From: Solirubrobacteraceae bacterium
GTDB taxonomy: Bacteria; Actinomycetota; Thermoleophilia; Solirubrobacterales; Solirubrobacteraceae
Direction of reading: 5' to 3'
Length of the DNA: 64,000 bases
Assembly: GCA_031177685.1 (NCBI GenBank)
Contig: JAPSGI010000007.1
Coordinates: 124,001 to 188,000, forward strand
The position numbers and the translations under genes were made by a program. The notes below the pieces were generated by a model. The model saw only the letters and a program-made list of their open reading frames with translations. It ran no database searches and was not told where the DNA came from. This document shows positions 19,190 to 28,961 of the stretch, piece after piece. Position 1 is the first letter of the stretch, and every line of letters begins with the position of its first letter.

Positions 19190-20077
19190 ATGCTGCGCGT
19201 CGTGGGGCTCCTGAAGCCATGGAGGTTTCCGCTGTTCCCCCTGATCGTCGCCCGTGAGAAGCTCGCGCGCGGCGAGCGGACCCGTGAGGTGGGCGGCGAG
19301 CCGCCGGTGATGGACGAGCCCCAGGGCGTGGCCGAGTACGACGCGTTCGGCATGGGCGGGGAGGTCGGGATCCACGAGCTGAGCGCCCGCGCGATCAGCC
19401 GGCTGCTGCCGGAGGGCGGGACGCTGGTGGACCTCGGCTGTGGCTCGGGGCGGCTGCTGGCGCGGCTGGCCAAGGGCCGGCCCGACGCTCGGATCATCGG
19501 CTTCGACCTGTCCGAGCCGATGCTCGACACCGCCCGGCAGCTGATGGAGCGCGAGGGCCTCGCCGGCCGCGTCGATCTGCGCCGGGGCGACATCACGACG
19601 TTCGACGCCGGCCTGTCCGAGGAGCCCGACGTCGTCAGCTGCAACTTCGCGCTGCACCATCTGCCGGACGAGGAGGTGGCCGGCCGCTGCCTGGAGGCGA
19701 TTGCCCGGGTGCGCTCGGGGACGGGCTGCGCCGTCTGGATCCTCGACTTCGCGCGGCTGCGCCATCCGGGCTCGTGGCCGGCCGTGGTGTCGATGCTGCG
19801 TTGGCCGGGTCCGGTCGTGCACAGCGACGCGATCGAGAGCGAGCGCGCGGCGTTCTCGGAGGCCGAGCTGACGCGGCTGCTCGAGCGCAGCGGACTGGAC
19901 GATCTGCACCATCTGCGCTCGCGTCCACTCGGCGAGCAGCAGGTGCACTGGGTGGCCGGGCGCGAGCATCCCGCCCCGGTGACCGGCCTGTGGCGCCAGG
20001 CGCCGCTGACCCGCGAAACCCGGGTGCTGACCCGGCTCGCCCTGCAGTCGTACCCCCGCTCGCTCGCGCAGACGTAG
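19190..20077 (+). CDS. class I SAM-dependent methyltransferase
   Basis: [35 protein letters not shown]. Confidence 0.9.
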   Translation: MLRVVGLLKPWRFPLFPLIVAREKLARGERTREVGGEPPVMDEPQGVAEYDAFGMGGEVGIHELSARAISRLLPEGGTLVDLGCGSGRLLARLAKGRPDARIIGFDLSEPMLDTARQLMEREGLAGRVDLRRGDITTFDAGLSEEPDVVSCNFALHHLPDEEVAGRCLEAIARVRSGTGCAVWILDFARLRHPGSWPAVVSMLRWPGPVVHSDAIESERAAFSEAELTRLLERSGLDDLHHLRSRPLGEQQVHWVAGREHPAPVTGLWRQAPLTRETRVLTRLALQSYPRSLAQT

Positions 20078-20092
20078 CTTACGCTCCCCGCG

Positions 20093-21661
20093 ATGGCGCG
20101 CCGGCGCAACCACTGGGGATGGGGCTACGAGGACGAGCGCCCCGCCACCGACGAGGTGCGCGCCGCCGCGGCCGGCATCGCGCCGCTGCTGGGCTTCGGG
20201 GAGACGGAGGTGGAGGAGCCGGTACCGCTGGAGCGCGTGCGGTTGCCCGCGCCCCGGCTCGAGCCGCCGCCGGCGCTGCGCGAGATCTGCTCCACCGACT
20301 TCCACGATCGCGCCTCCCACGCGCACGGCAAGGCCTACCGCGACGTCGTACGCGCCTTCCGCGGGCGCTTCGACCATCCCCCCGACGTGGTGGCGCGGCC
20401 CCGCGACGAGCGCGAGGTCGAGGCGGTGCTGGAGTGGTGCGAGTCCGCCGGCGCCAAGGCCGTGCCCTACGGCGGCGGCACCAGCGTCGTGGGCGGCGTG
20501 GAGCCGCGCTTCGACGCCCCGGCGGTCTCGCTGGACCTCGGCCGCCTGGACCGCGTGCTGGAGGTCGACCGCACGTCGCGCGCCGCGCGCATCCAGGCGG
20601 GGGCGCTGGGCCCCGACCTGGAGGCGCAGCTCCACGAGCACGGCCTGACCCTGCGCCACTTCCCCCAGTCCTTCCAGCTCTCCACGCTGGGCGGCTGGAT
20701 CGCCACCCGCGCCGGCGGCCACTTCGCGACCCTCTACACGCACATCGACGACCTGGTCGAGTCGGTGCGCGCGATCACCCCGCGCGGCGCCTGGGAGTCG
20801 CGCCGCCTGCCCGGCTCGGGCGCCGGCCCCAGTCCCGACCGGCTGCTGATCGGCTCCGAGGGGACGCTGGGAGTCATCACCGAGGCGTGGATGCGCGTCC
20901 AGGACCGCCCGGAGCACCGCACGTCGACCGGCGTGCGCTTCGCCGGCTTCGCCGCGGGCGCCGAGGCGGTGCGCGCCATCGCCCAGGCCGGCCTGTACCC
21001 CACGAACTGCCGCCTGCTGGACCCGGGTGAGGCGCAGCTGACCAGCGGCGGCGACGGCGAGCATGCGCTGCTGGTGCTGGGCTTCGAGTCCGCCGACCAC
21101 GATCCGGGCCCGTGGATGGAGCGGGCGCTGGACATCGCCCGCGCGCACGGCGGGGAGTGGGACGAGGTCCGCGCGGGCGGGCGCGAGGGTGCGGTGGGGG
21201 CCTGGCGCGAGGCGTTCCTGCGCGCGCCCTACCTGCGCGACACGTTCGTGGCCATGGGCGTGCTGTCGGAGACGTTCGAGACCTCGATCACCTGGGACCG
21301 CTTCCCGGCCTTCCACGAGGCGGTGACCGGCGCCGTCGAGGAGGCCCTGCGCGAGACGTGCGGCGGCGGGCGGCTCTCGTGCCGCTTCACCCACGTCTAT
21401 CCCGACGGCCCCGCGCCGTACTACACGTTCCTGGCGCCCGCGCGGCGCGGCGAGGAGCTGGATCAGTGGGAGGCCGTCAAGTCCGCCGCCTCGGATGCCG
21501 TCATCGCCGCGGGCGGCACGATTACCCACCACCACGCGGTCGGCCGCGACCACCGCCCCTGGTACGACCGCCAGCGCCCCGAGCCCTTCGCCGCCGCGCT
21601 GCGGGGCGCCAAGGCCGCAATAGACCCTGCGTCGGTCCTCAACCCGGGGGTCCTCGTCTAG
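20093..21661 (+). CDS. FAD-binding oxidase, alkyldihydroxyacetonephosphate synthase-like
   Basis: MARRRNHWGWGYEDE; VPYGGGTSVVGGVEPRF; FAD/GlcD-type architecture. Confidence 0.85.
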   Translation: MARRRNHWGWGYEDERPATDEVRAAAAGIAPLLGFGETEVEEPVPLERVRLPAPRLEPPPALREICSTDFHDRASHAHGKAYRDVVRAFRGRFDHPPDVVARPRDEREVEAVLEWCESAGAKAVPYGGGTSVVGGVEPRFDAPAVSLDLGRLDRVLEVDRTSRAARIQAGALGPDLEAQLHEHGLTLRHFPQSFQLSTLGGWIATRAGGHFATLYTHIDDLVESVRAITPRGAWESRRLPGSGAGPSPDRLLIGSEGTLGVITEAWMRVQDRPEHRTSTGVRFAGFAAGAEAVRAIAQAGLYPTNCRLLDPGEAQLTSGGDGEHALLVLGFESADHDPGPWMERALDIARAHGGEWDEVRAGGREGAVGAWREAFLRAPYLRDTFVAMGVLSETFETSITWDRFPAFHEAVTGAVEEALRETCGGGRLSCRFTHVYPDGPAPYYTFLAPARRGEELDQWEAVKSAASDAVIAAGGTITHHHAVGRDHRPWYDRQRPEPFAAALRGAKAAIDPASVLNPGVLV

Positions 21662-21703
21662 ACTCGCGGAGCTCGTCCCGACCACAGGAGTCCCCAAGCG
21701 CAC

Positions 21704-21883
21704 ATGATCTTCGGCTACCTCGATCCCGGCAGTGGCAGCGTCATCCTCCAGGCCATCGTGGGCGGGTTCGCCGCGATCGCCGTGACCGGCAAGCTCTGGT
21801 GGCGCCGCGTGACCGGCATCTTCCGCCGCAAGGACGACGAGGAGACGCCCGCTCCCGGCAAGGCCTCGGAGGAGTCGGCCTGA
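21704..21883 (+). CDS. small membrane protein with YLDPGSGSVILQ motif (59 aa)
   Basis: MIFGYLDPGSGSVILQAIVGGFAAIAVTGKLWWRRVTGIFRRKDDE; just below the ORF-track length cutoff; stop overlaps next gene. Confidence 0.7.
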   Translation: MIFGYLDPGSGSVILQAIVGGFAAIAVTGKLWWRRVTGIFRRKDDEETPAPGKASEESA

Positions 21884-23283
21884 CCGACGTCCGGATCGAG
21901 CCCGGCTCGTTCCGCGATCCCGACAGCCGGGTCCTCTACACCCCGGAGGGCGTGGTCCGCGCGCTGAGCGCGCGCGGCCTGGACGACTGGCGGGCGCTGG
22001 CCGGCACCCGGTTCTTCCCCCGCCTGATGGAGGCAGGGAAGGTCGTGCGCACCGAGGAGGCGTCGGCCAACGGGCAGCTGACCGGCGTCCTGCGCGGCGA
22101 GGCCGCGGGGATGCTGCGCCACGAGCGCATCCCCTTCGTCTCCTACCCCTACGAGTGGCCGTTCTCGATGCTCAAGGACGCCGCGCTGCTGCAGCTCGAG
22201 CTGGTGGCGGCGGCGCTGGAGGAAGGGATGATCCTCAAGGACTCCTCCCCCTACAACGTCCAGTTGCGCGGCGCGCGGCCGGTGTTCGTGGACGTGGGGT
22301 CCTTCGAGGCGCTGCGCGAGGGCGAGCCCTGGGTGGGCTACCGCCAGTTCTGCATGCTGTTCCTGTATCCGCTGATGCTGCAGGCGCACCAGGGGATCGA
22401 CTTCCACCCGCTGCTGCGCGGGAGCATCGACGGCATCGCGCCCGCCCAGGCCGCGGCGATGCTGCGCGGCCTGCGCGGCGGGGTGCTCAAGCACGTCAAG
22501 CTGCACGCCAAGCTGGAGCGCCGCTACGACGACTCCTCGCAGAAGGCGGTGCGCAAGGAGCTCAAGGACGCCGGGTTCTCCTCGGAGCTCATCAAGGCCA
22601 ACGTCAAGGGCCTGACCAAGCTGGTGTCCGGGCTGCGCTGGGAGCCCGCGGGCTCCGAGTGGTCGACGTACCGCGACATCTGCACGTACACCGACGAGGA
22701 GTCGCGCGAGAAGGCGGACTTCGTGCGCGCGGCCGCCGCGACCCGCCGGCGCGCGCTGGCCTGGGACCTCGGCGCCAACGACGGGCGCTACGCGCGCATC
22801 GCGGCCGAGCACGCCGACACCACCGTGGCGGTGGACGTCGACCACCTGACCGTGGACCGCCTCTACCGCACCCTGCGTGAGGAGGGCCGCGAGGACGTCC
22901 TGGCGCTGGTGATGAACCTGGCCGACCCGTCCCCCGGCCTGGGCTGGCGCGGGCGCGAGCGCCGGCGCCTGGAGGAGCGCGGGCGCCCCGAGCTGGTCCT
23001 CGCGCTCGCGCTCGTCCACCACCTGGCGATCGGCGCCAACGTGCCGCTGACCGAGGTGGTCGACTGGCTGGGCTCGCTGGGCGCCAGCCTCGTCGTGGAG
23101 TTCCCCACGCGCGAGGACCCCATGGTCCAGCGCCTGCTGGCCGGCAAGCGCGAGGGCACGCACGACGACTACACGCTGCAGACGTTCGAGCGCCTGCTCG
23201 GCGAGGCGTTCGAGGTCGAGCGCCGCCAGGAGCTGCAGGGCGGCGTGCGGGTGATCTTCCTGGCCCACCCGCGCGGCGGGTGA
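21880..23283 (+). CDS. kinase-like N-terminal domain fused to SAM-dependent methyltransferase
   Basis: LKDSSPYNVQLRGARPVFVDVGSFE (kinase catalytic-loop-like) and ALAWDLGANDGRYARIAAEHADTTVAVDVD (MTase motif I); start codon uncertain (possible CTG at 21880). Confidence 0.75.
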   Translation: MTDVRIEPGSFRDPDSRVLYTPEGVVRALSARGLDDWRALAGTRFFPRLMEAGKVVRTEEASANGQLTGVLRGEAAGMLRHERIPFVSYPYEWPFSMLKDAALLQLELVAAALEEGMILKDSSPYNVQLRGARPVFVDVGSFEALREGEPWVGYRQFCMLFLYPLMLQAHQGIDFHPLLRGSIDGIAPAQAAAMLRGLRGGVLKHVKLHAKLERRYDDSSQKAVRKELKDAGFSSELIKANVKGLTKLVSGLRWEPAGSEWSTYRDICTYTDEESREKADFVRAAAATRRRALAWDLGANDGRYARIAAEHADTTVAVDVDHLTVDRLYRTLREEGREDVLALVMNLADPSPGLGWRGRERRRLEERGRPELVLALALVHHLAIGANVPLTEVVDWLGSLGASLVVEFPTREDPMVQRLLAGKREGTHDDYTLQTFERLLGEAFEVERRQELQGGVRVIFLAHPRGG

Positions 23284-25502
23284 GCGAGCCGCGGCAGTCG
23301 GCCTGGCTCAACGGCGCGCATCTGCTCGCGCTGTGGGCCTTCGCGCTGGTGCAGCCGCTGTTCGACCTGCTCGGGCGCAACGCCGACTTCTTCGTCGCGC
23401 GCGGCTCGACCAGCGGGGACATCGTCGCGTTCGCACTCGCCGTGACCCTGCTGCCGCCGGCGCTGCTGCTCGGGATCGAGCTGCTGGTGGGCCTGGTCTC
23501 GCCGGCCGTCCGCGACTGGGTCCACCTCGCGCTGGTCGCCCTTCTCGTCGCGCTCGTCTTCGTCGGGTTCGCCAAGAAGGCCGTCGACGCCTCCAGCGCG
23601 GTCCTGTTCCCGGTGTCCCTCGCCGTGGGGATCGGCGCGGCGGCGTGGTACCGCGAGGAGGCCGTCGTGCGCCGCTTCGCCACCGTCCTGGCGGCCGCGC
23701 CGGCCCTATTCGTCTTCCTGTTCCTGTTCACGTCGCCCGTGCAGAAGCTCGTGACGGGCGGTGAGGCGCGTGCGGAGTCCGCCCGGGTGGACGGGAAGGT
23801 CCCGGTGATCATGGTCTCCTTCGACGAGTTCCCGACGACCTCGCTGCTGCGCCCGGACGGGACCATCGACGCGCAGCGCTATCCCAACTTCGCGCGCTTC
23901 GCACGCCAGGCGGTGTGGTTTCGCAACACCACCACGGTGGCCGACGGCACGCGCTGGGCCACCCCGATCGTGATCTCCGGGCAGCTGCCCGAGCGCGACG
24001 CGCTGCCGACGTTCCAGGACTACTCGCAGAACCTGTTCACCGCCCTGGGCGGCGGCTACCGGCTCCACGTGACCGAGCCGGTCACGCGGCTGTGCCCGAA
24101 GGAACTGTGCGCCGACACGGGGCCGCGCCAGTCCGAGGCCGCCGAGACGGCGGACGAGGGCGACGCCGACACGCGCGACGAGTCGTTCGGGGAGCGGATG
24201 GAGTCGCTGGTCTCCGACGTGTCGATCGTCTCCGCCCACCTGATGCTGCCCGACGACCTGCGCGAGCGCCTGCCCTCGGTGTCCGAGCAGCTGGGGGACT
24301 TCGCGGCCGAGGGCAAGCGCAAGGCGCCGGCCGCGCTGCCGCGCCCGGCGCGGCGGCCGCGCCCCGGGCGCGAGCGCCGAGCCGCCGAGCGGCGCCTGAC
24401 CGAGCTGATCCCCACGGCCAAGGAGGCCGAGCAGGTCGCGCCCGCCTTCCCCGGGTTCATCTCCGGGATCCGGCCGTACAGCGGCCGTGGCAAGCCGCCC
24501 CTGTACTTCCTGCACGTGCTCCTGCCCCACCACCCGTGGCGGCTGCTGCCGTCGGGCCGCGTGTACGGGGAGTCGGTCCCACCCAACCCGGGACTGCGCG
24601 ACAACGTGTGGAACGCGGACGAGCAGGCGGTCCTCCAGGGCTGGCAGCGCCATCTCCTCCAGGTGGGCTACGTGGATCGCGCGCTGGGGCAGCTGATGGC
24701 GCGGCTGCGGGCGACGGGCCTGTGGGACCGCTCGCTGGTGGTCTTGGCAGCCGACCACGGCGTGGCCTTCAACCCGTCCTCCTCGCGGCGGACGGTGACG
24801 GCGCGGTCGGTCGGCTCGATCGCGCCGGTGCCCTTCTTCGTCAAGCTCCCGGGCGCGCGCGCGGGGCGCGTGGTCGAGCACCACGTGGAGACGATCGACG
24901 TGCTCCCTACGATCGCCGACGCGCTGGACTTCGAGCTGCCCGAGCGCGCCGACGGCTCCTCCGCGCTGGCCGACGACTTCCGCGGGCACGAGGGCGTGCG
25001 GGTGTGGTCGACGACCTCGGCCGCCCACTTCGAGCGCCGCCAGTACAGCTGGTCGCACTTCGCCGCCCGGCGCGCCGAGGTCGTGGCGCGCCAGGCGACG
25101 CTGTTCGGGACGGGCGCGCGCAACCCCGGGCTGCTGTGGGCGGTGGGGCCGCACCGCGAGCTGGTGGGGCGGCCGGTGGCCGTCGCCGCCCGGGGCGCCG
25201 GCGTCTCGCGGTCACGCGTGCGCTACGACCGCCCCGAGGAGCTGGAGGCGTGGACGCCGGCGGCGCGCTGGACGCCCTCGCACGTCACGGGGGTGGTGGA
25301 CGGAATGACCGGCGGGCGCAACCTGGCCATCGCGGTCAACGGCCGCATCCGGGCGGTCGCGCGCACGTACTCGTTCGTCGGCGACGCGCGCTTCTCGTTC
25401 ATGGTGCCGGAGTACGCCTTCCGCGCGGGCTACAACGACGTGCGCGTGTTCGAGGTGCGGCGGGTGGGCCGGCGGCTGCAGCTTGTGAGTCTCCGTGGTT
25501 AG
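23280..25502 (+). CDS. membrane-anchored alkaline-phosphatase-superfamily (sulfatase-like) hydrolase
   Basis: N-terminal TM segments then VPVIMVSFDEFPTTSLL...AVWFRNTTTVADGTRWATP...VVLAADHGVAF. Confidence 0.85.
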   Translation: MSEPRQSAWLNGAHLLALWAFALVQPLFDLLGRNADFFVARGSTSGDIVAFALAVTLLPPALLLGIELLVGLVSPAVRDWVHLALVALLVALVFVGFAKKAVDASSAVLFPVSLAVGIGAAAWYREEAVVRRFATVLAAAPALFVFLFLFTSPVQKLVTGGEARAESARVDGKVPVIMVSFDEFPTTSLLRPDGTIDAQRYPNFARFARQAVWFRNTTTVADGTRWATPIVISGQLPERDALPTFQDYSQNLFTALGGGYRLHVTEPVTRLCPKELCADTGPRQSEAAETADEGDADTRDESFGERMESLVSDVSIVSAHLMLPDDLRERLPSVSEQLGDFAAEGKRKAPAALPRPARRPRPGRERRAAERRLTELIPTAKEAEQVAPAFPGFISGIRPYSGRGKPPLYFLHVLLPHHPWRLLPSGRVYGESVPPNPGLRDNVWNADEQAVLQGWQRHLLQVGYVDRALGQLMARLRATGLWDRSLVVLAADHGVAFNPSSSRRTVTARSVGSIAPVPFFVKLPGARAGRVVEHHVETIDVLPTIADALDFELPERADGSSALADDFRGHEGVRVWSTTSAAHFERRQYSWSHFAARRAEVVARQATLFGTGARNPGLLWAVGPHRELVGRPVAVAARGAGVSRSRVRYDRPEELEAWTPAARWTPSHVTGVVDGMTGGRNLAIAVNGRIRAVARTYSFVGDARFSFMVPEYAFRAGYNDVRVFEVRRVGRRLQLVSLRG

Positions 25503-26703
25503 GCGCGTGCTGCTGGCCGGCCTCGCCGTCGCCGCGCTCGCGGCCGCGCCTGCGTCTGCCGCGGCGGCGGCGGTCGCCGAGACCCCCGTCGTCTTCGTGA
25601 CCTTCGACGAGCTGCCCACCACCTCCCTGCTCGACCGGCGCGGCGACCTCGACGGGCGGCGCTTCCCCGGCTTCGCGGCCTTCGCCCGCACGTCGACGTG
25701 GTTCGCGCACACCACCACGGTCGCGGACGGGACGCGCTGGGCGGCGCCCGTGGTGATCGGCGGTCGCTACCCCGATCGCCGCCGGATCGCCGCCTGGTTC
25801 GACTACGAGCCCAACCTCTTCACGCTGCTCGAGCGCACCCACCGCGTGCACGCGATCGAGCCGATGACGCGGCTGTGCCCGCCGCGGCTGTGCGGGCGCG
25901 CCCTGCCCGGCAGCCGCCGGGCCCAGGCGCGGACACTGACCGAGCTGATCCCGCGCGCCAAGCACGACGCCGCGCGCCGCTCGGCGATGGCGCGGTGGAT
26001 CCAAACGATCCGCCCGTGGCGGCGCGGCAAGCCGCCGCTGTACTTCATCCACGCGCTCATGCCTCACCACCCCTGGGTGTGGATGCCCGACGGCCGTCGC
26101 TACGCGCTCCCCACGCCGGGGATCCCCGGCCTGTTCGGCGACAACATGTGGCGCCGCGACCAGCGCGCCGTGGACCAGGGCTGGAAGCGCCACCTGCTGC
26201 AGACCGGCTACACCGACCTGCTGCTGCGCCGCCTGATGGCGCGCCTGCGGGCCGTCGGCCTGTGGGACCGCGCGCTCGTCGCCTTCTCGGCCGACCACGG
26301 CGTCTCGTTCGTCCCGGGCAGCTCGCGGCGCAGCGCCACGCCACGCACGGTCGGCGGCATCGCCCCCGTCCCGTTCTTCCTCAAGGCGCCGGGGCAGCGC
26401 ACGCCCCAGCGCGTCGACGACCACGTCGAGACCATCGACGTCCTGCCCACGCTCGCCGCGGCGCTCGGCCTGCCGCAGGCGCCGGAGTGGGACGGACGCC
26501 CCGTCGTCCCGGGCTACCGCCCCAAGCCCCGCGTCGACCTGTGGTCCACCACCAGCGTCGTGACGTTCGGCCGCCACACGTACTCCCTGGCCTACGTCCG
26601 CCGCGAAGCCGCCCGCGTCGCCGCACGCCAGCACGCAAAGTTCGGCACCGGCCCCCTCCGGGGCCCCTTCTGGGCCAACCCCTTCACCCCCACCCACCGA
26701 TGA
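25495..26703 (+). CDS. secreted paralogue of the preceding sulfatase-like hydrolase, no N-terminal TM array
   Basis: VVFVTFDELPTTSLLDRRG...TSTWFAHTTTVADGTRWAAP...SADHGVSF; collinear similarity with 23280-25502. Confidence 0.85.
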   Translation: MVRRVLLAGLAVAALAAAPASAAAAAVAETPVVFVTFDELPTTSLLDRRGDLDGRRFPGFAAFARTSTWFAHTTTVADGTRWAAPVVIGGRYPDRRRIAAWFDYEPNLFTLLERTHRVHAIEPMTRLCPPRLCGRALPGSRRAQARTLTELIPRAKHDAARRSAMARWIQTIRPWRRGKPPLYFIHALMPHHPWVWMPDGRRYALPTPGIPGLFGDNMWRRDQRAVDQGWKRHLLQTGYTDLLLRRLMARLRAVGLWDRALVAFSADHGVSFVPGSSRRSATPRTVGGIAPVPFFLKAPGQRTPQRVDDHVETIDVLPTLAAALGLPQAPEWDGRPVVPGYRPKPRVDLWSTTSVVTFGRHTYSLAYVRREAARVAARQHAKFGTGPLRGPFWANPFTPTHR

Positions 26704-26722
26704 CTGAAGCCTTTTCCCGCCT

Positions 26723-27655
26723 ATGACCGGGAAAACGCTTCAACGAGTCGCGGTGCTGGGCCCGGGCGGGGTTGGCGGATTCGTGGCGGGCGCGCTGGCG
26801 CGGGCGGGGGCGCCCGTCACCCTGGTCGCGCGCGAGGAGACGGCGGCGCTGATCCAGGAGCGCGGCCTGCGCGTAGAAAGCCGGCGCCTCGGCGACTTCA
26901 CCACCCGACCGGCCGCCGTTCACGCGCTGGAGGACGCGGTCGACGCTCTCATCGTCGCCACCAAGGCCGGGGCGCTAACCGAAGCGCTGACCCGCATCCG
27001 AGCCGAAGCGAAGCTCGTAATCCCCCTCCTCAACGGCCTCGACCACATGGAGACCCTGCACGCGCATTTCGGCGCGGAGCGAGTAGCCGCCGGGACCATC
27101 CGCATCGAGGCCGACCGCCCCGGGCCCGGCGAGATAGTCCAGACCAGCCCCTTCCTGCGCATCGACCTCGCCTCCGACGGCGGCCGGCTGCGCCCGCAGC
27201 TCGAGGGCGTCGCAAGGACCCTCGAGCAGGCCGGGATCCCCACCCAGGTCCTCGACTCCGAGGCCCAGGTGCTCTGGGGCAAGCTCGTGCGCCTCAACGC
27301 GCTCGCCTGCACCACCAGCGCGTACGACCTCCCGCTCGGGCCGATCCGCGACACGCCCGAGCTGCGCGACGAGCTGGAGGGCGCGGTGCGCGAGGCCGTC
27401 GCGGTGGCGCACGCCGAGGGGGCCAGCGTGGAGGCGAGCAACGTCCTCGGCGAGCTGCGCGACGCCCACGCCGAGCTGGGCTCCTCCATGAACCGCGACC
27501 TCGCCGCGGGGCGCGCGCCGGAGCTCGATCAGATCCCCGGCGCCGTCCTGCGCGCCGCGCGCCGCCACGGTTTGGAATGCCCGACCATCGCCCGGCTCAC
27601 GCTCCAGGTCGCGAGCCGGGCGGGCGTCGAGCCGCCGGCGGCGGCGCGCGCCTGA
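26723..27655 (+). CDS. 2-dehydropantoate 2-reductase family protein
   Basis: VAVLGPGGVGGFVAGALARAGAPVTLVAR; LNGLDHMETL; VLWGKLVRLNALACTTSAYDLPLG. Confidence 0.85.
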   Translation: MTGKTLQRVAVLGPGGVGGFVAGALARAGAPVTLVAREETAALIQERGLRVESRRLGDFTTRPAAVHALEDAVDALIVATKAGALTEALTRIRAEAKLVIPLLNGLDHMETLHAHFGAERVAAGTIRIEADRPGPGEIVQTSPFLRIDLASDGGRLRPQLEGVARTLEQAGIPTQVLDSEAQVLWGKLVRLNALACTTSAYDLPLGPIRDTPELRDELEGAVREAVAVAHAEGASVEASNVLGELRDAHAELGSSMNRDLAAGRAPELDQIPGAVLRAARRHGLECPTIARLTLQVASRAGVEPPAAARA

Positions 27656-28150
27656 CTAGTCGATCACGCGGCCGATCGTGATGTTCGTGACGCGGTTCGT
27701 CGTGCGCGAGATGCCGAACACCGTGACGGTGCGGCCCGGCAGCTCCTGCCCGATCACGCAGCGGCGAAAGCCGCCCTCGGTGAGGCAGCGCTCCCCCCGC
27801 AGGCGCGCCCGCAGGTAGGCCTCGGTGGACCCCACGCCCACGCCCGACGCCGTCCGGGCCGAGCGCCCGCGCGTGAAGAAGTTGAAGATCCGCCCGCTGG
27901 AACGCGGGGTGGCCATGAACAGCGAGACGTACACCTCGCCGTAGCGGTACTCGGTGTAGCTGCCGAGGATCTCGCTCGTCTGGGTGCGCACCGCGTCCGG
28001 CGGCCCGATGCGGGCCTGCAGCTGCGCGCCGGTCATGCCAAGGCTGCCGCCCAGCATGCCCCGCTGCGGGACGATGCTGGCGCCGGCGACGGACGGTACG
28101 GCCAGGGAGGCGGCGACGGCCGCGAGGAGGATGTATCGAAGGAGTCGCAT
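27656..28150 (-). CDS. secreted hypothetical protein
   Basis: Signal peptide MRLLRYILLAAVAASLAVPSVAGA; 164 aa. Confidence 0.6.
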   Translation of the reverse strand: MRLLRYILLAAVAASLAVPSVAGASIVPQRGMLGGSLGMTGAQLQARIGPPDAVRTQTSEILGSYTEYRYGEVYVSLFMATPRSSGRIFNFFTRGRSARTASGVGVGSTEAYLRARLRGERCLTEGGFRRCVIGQELPGRTVTVFGISRTTNRVTNITIGRVID

Positions 28151-28176
28151 GGCGCGAGCATGGCAGACTTCGCGGC

Positions 28177-28494
28177 ATGTCGAGCGCCGAAGCGAAGAAC
28201 TTCGAGGCGATCGTCAAGGCCAAGGACGCGCACAACCGCTCCTGCCCGTTTCCGCCCCACACCGTGCGGATGAACCCGTTCGAGATCGAGCGGATGGGCT
28301 GGGAGGAGGGCGACACGATCGCCGGCCTCGCCCTGGAGGCGGACGGGGCGATCGGGACGGGCGCGTTCCGCCTGATCTGCGACGGCATGGAGCCGCCCGA
28401 GCTGGACATCGAGGAGGAGGCGGTCATCGAGGCGCCCGCCGAGCCGATCGTCGTCCCCGCCGGCCCGCCGCGCGAGCGCGAGCCGACCGCGTGA
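28177..28494 (+). CDS. hypothetical protein
   Basis: 105-aa ORF overlapping downstream OsmC gene by 4 bp. Confidence 0.6.
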   Translation: MSSAEAKNFEAIVKAKDAHNRSCPFPPHTVRMNPFEIERMGWEEGDTIAGLALEADGAIGTGAFRLICDGMEPPELDIEEEAVIEAPAEPIVVPAGPPREREPTA

Positions 28495-28961
28495 GCGGGC
28501 GCGTCCACTCCTTCGACGCCGAGCTTCGCTGGAGCGGCTCCACCGCCGCCGGCGACGACGCCTACGACCGCGCGCACGACGTCCGCTGCTCCCCCGCCGC
28601 GGACGAGCTGCGTCTCAGCGCCGACCCGGCGTTTCGCGGGGATCCCGCGCGGCTGAACCCCGAGCAGCTGCTGGTCGCCGCCGTGTCGTCCTGCCAGCTG
28701 CTGAGCTTCCTCCACGTGGCGGCCCGCGCGCGCGTCGACGTGCGCGAGTACCGGGACGCGGCGCACGCCACGATGGACGAGGACGACCCGCCGGTGCGCG
28801 TGGGGCGGATCGTCCTGCGGCCGCGGATCATGGTCGGACCCGGCACGACGGAGGAGCGCGTGCGCAAGCTGTGCGAGACGGCGCACCGCCACTGCTTCAT
28901 CGCCAACTCGATCGGGACGGAGATCGTGGTGGAGCCGGAGGTCGAGCTCGCCGGTGCCTGA
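28491..28961 (+). CDS. OsmC-family peroxiredoxin-like protein
   Basis: LNPEQLLVAAVSSCQLLSFLHVAARARVDV...VRKLCETAHRHCFIANSI. Confidence 0.88.
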   Translation: MSGRVHSFDAELRWSGSTAAGDDAYDRAHDVRCSPAADELRLSADPAFRGDPARLNPEQLLVAAVSSCQLLSFLHVAARARVDVREYRDAAHATMDEDDPPVRVGRIVLRPRIMVGPGTTEERVRKLCETAHRHCFIANSIGTEIVVEPEVELAGA

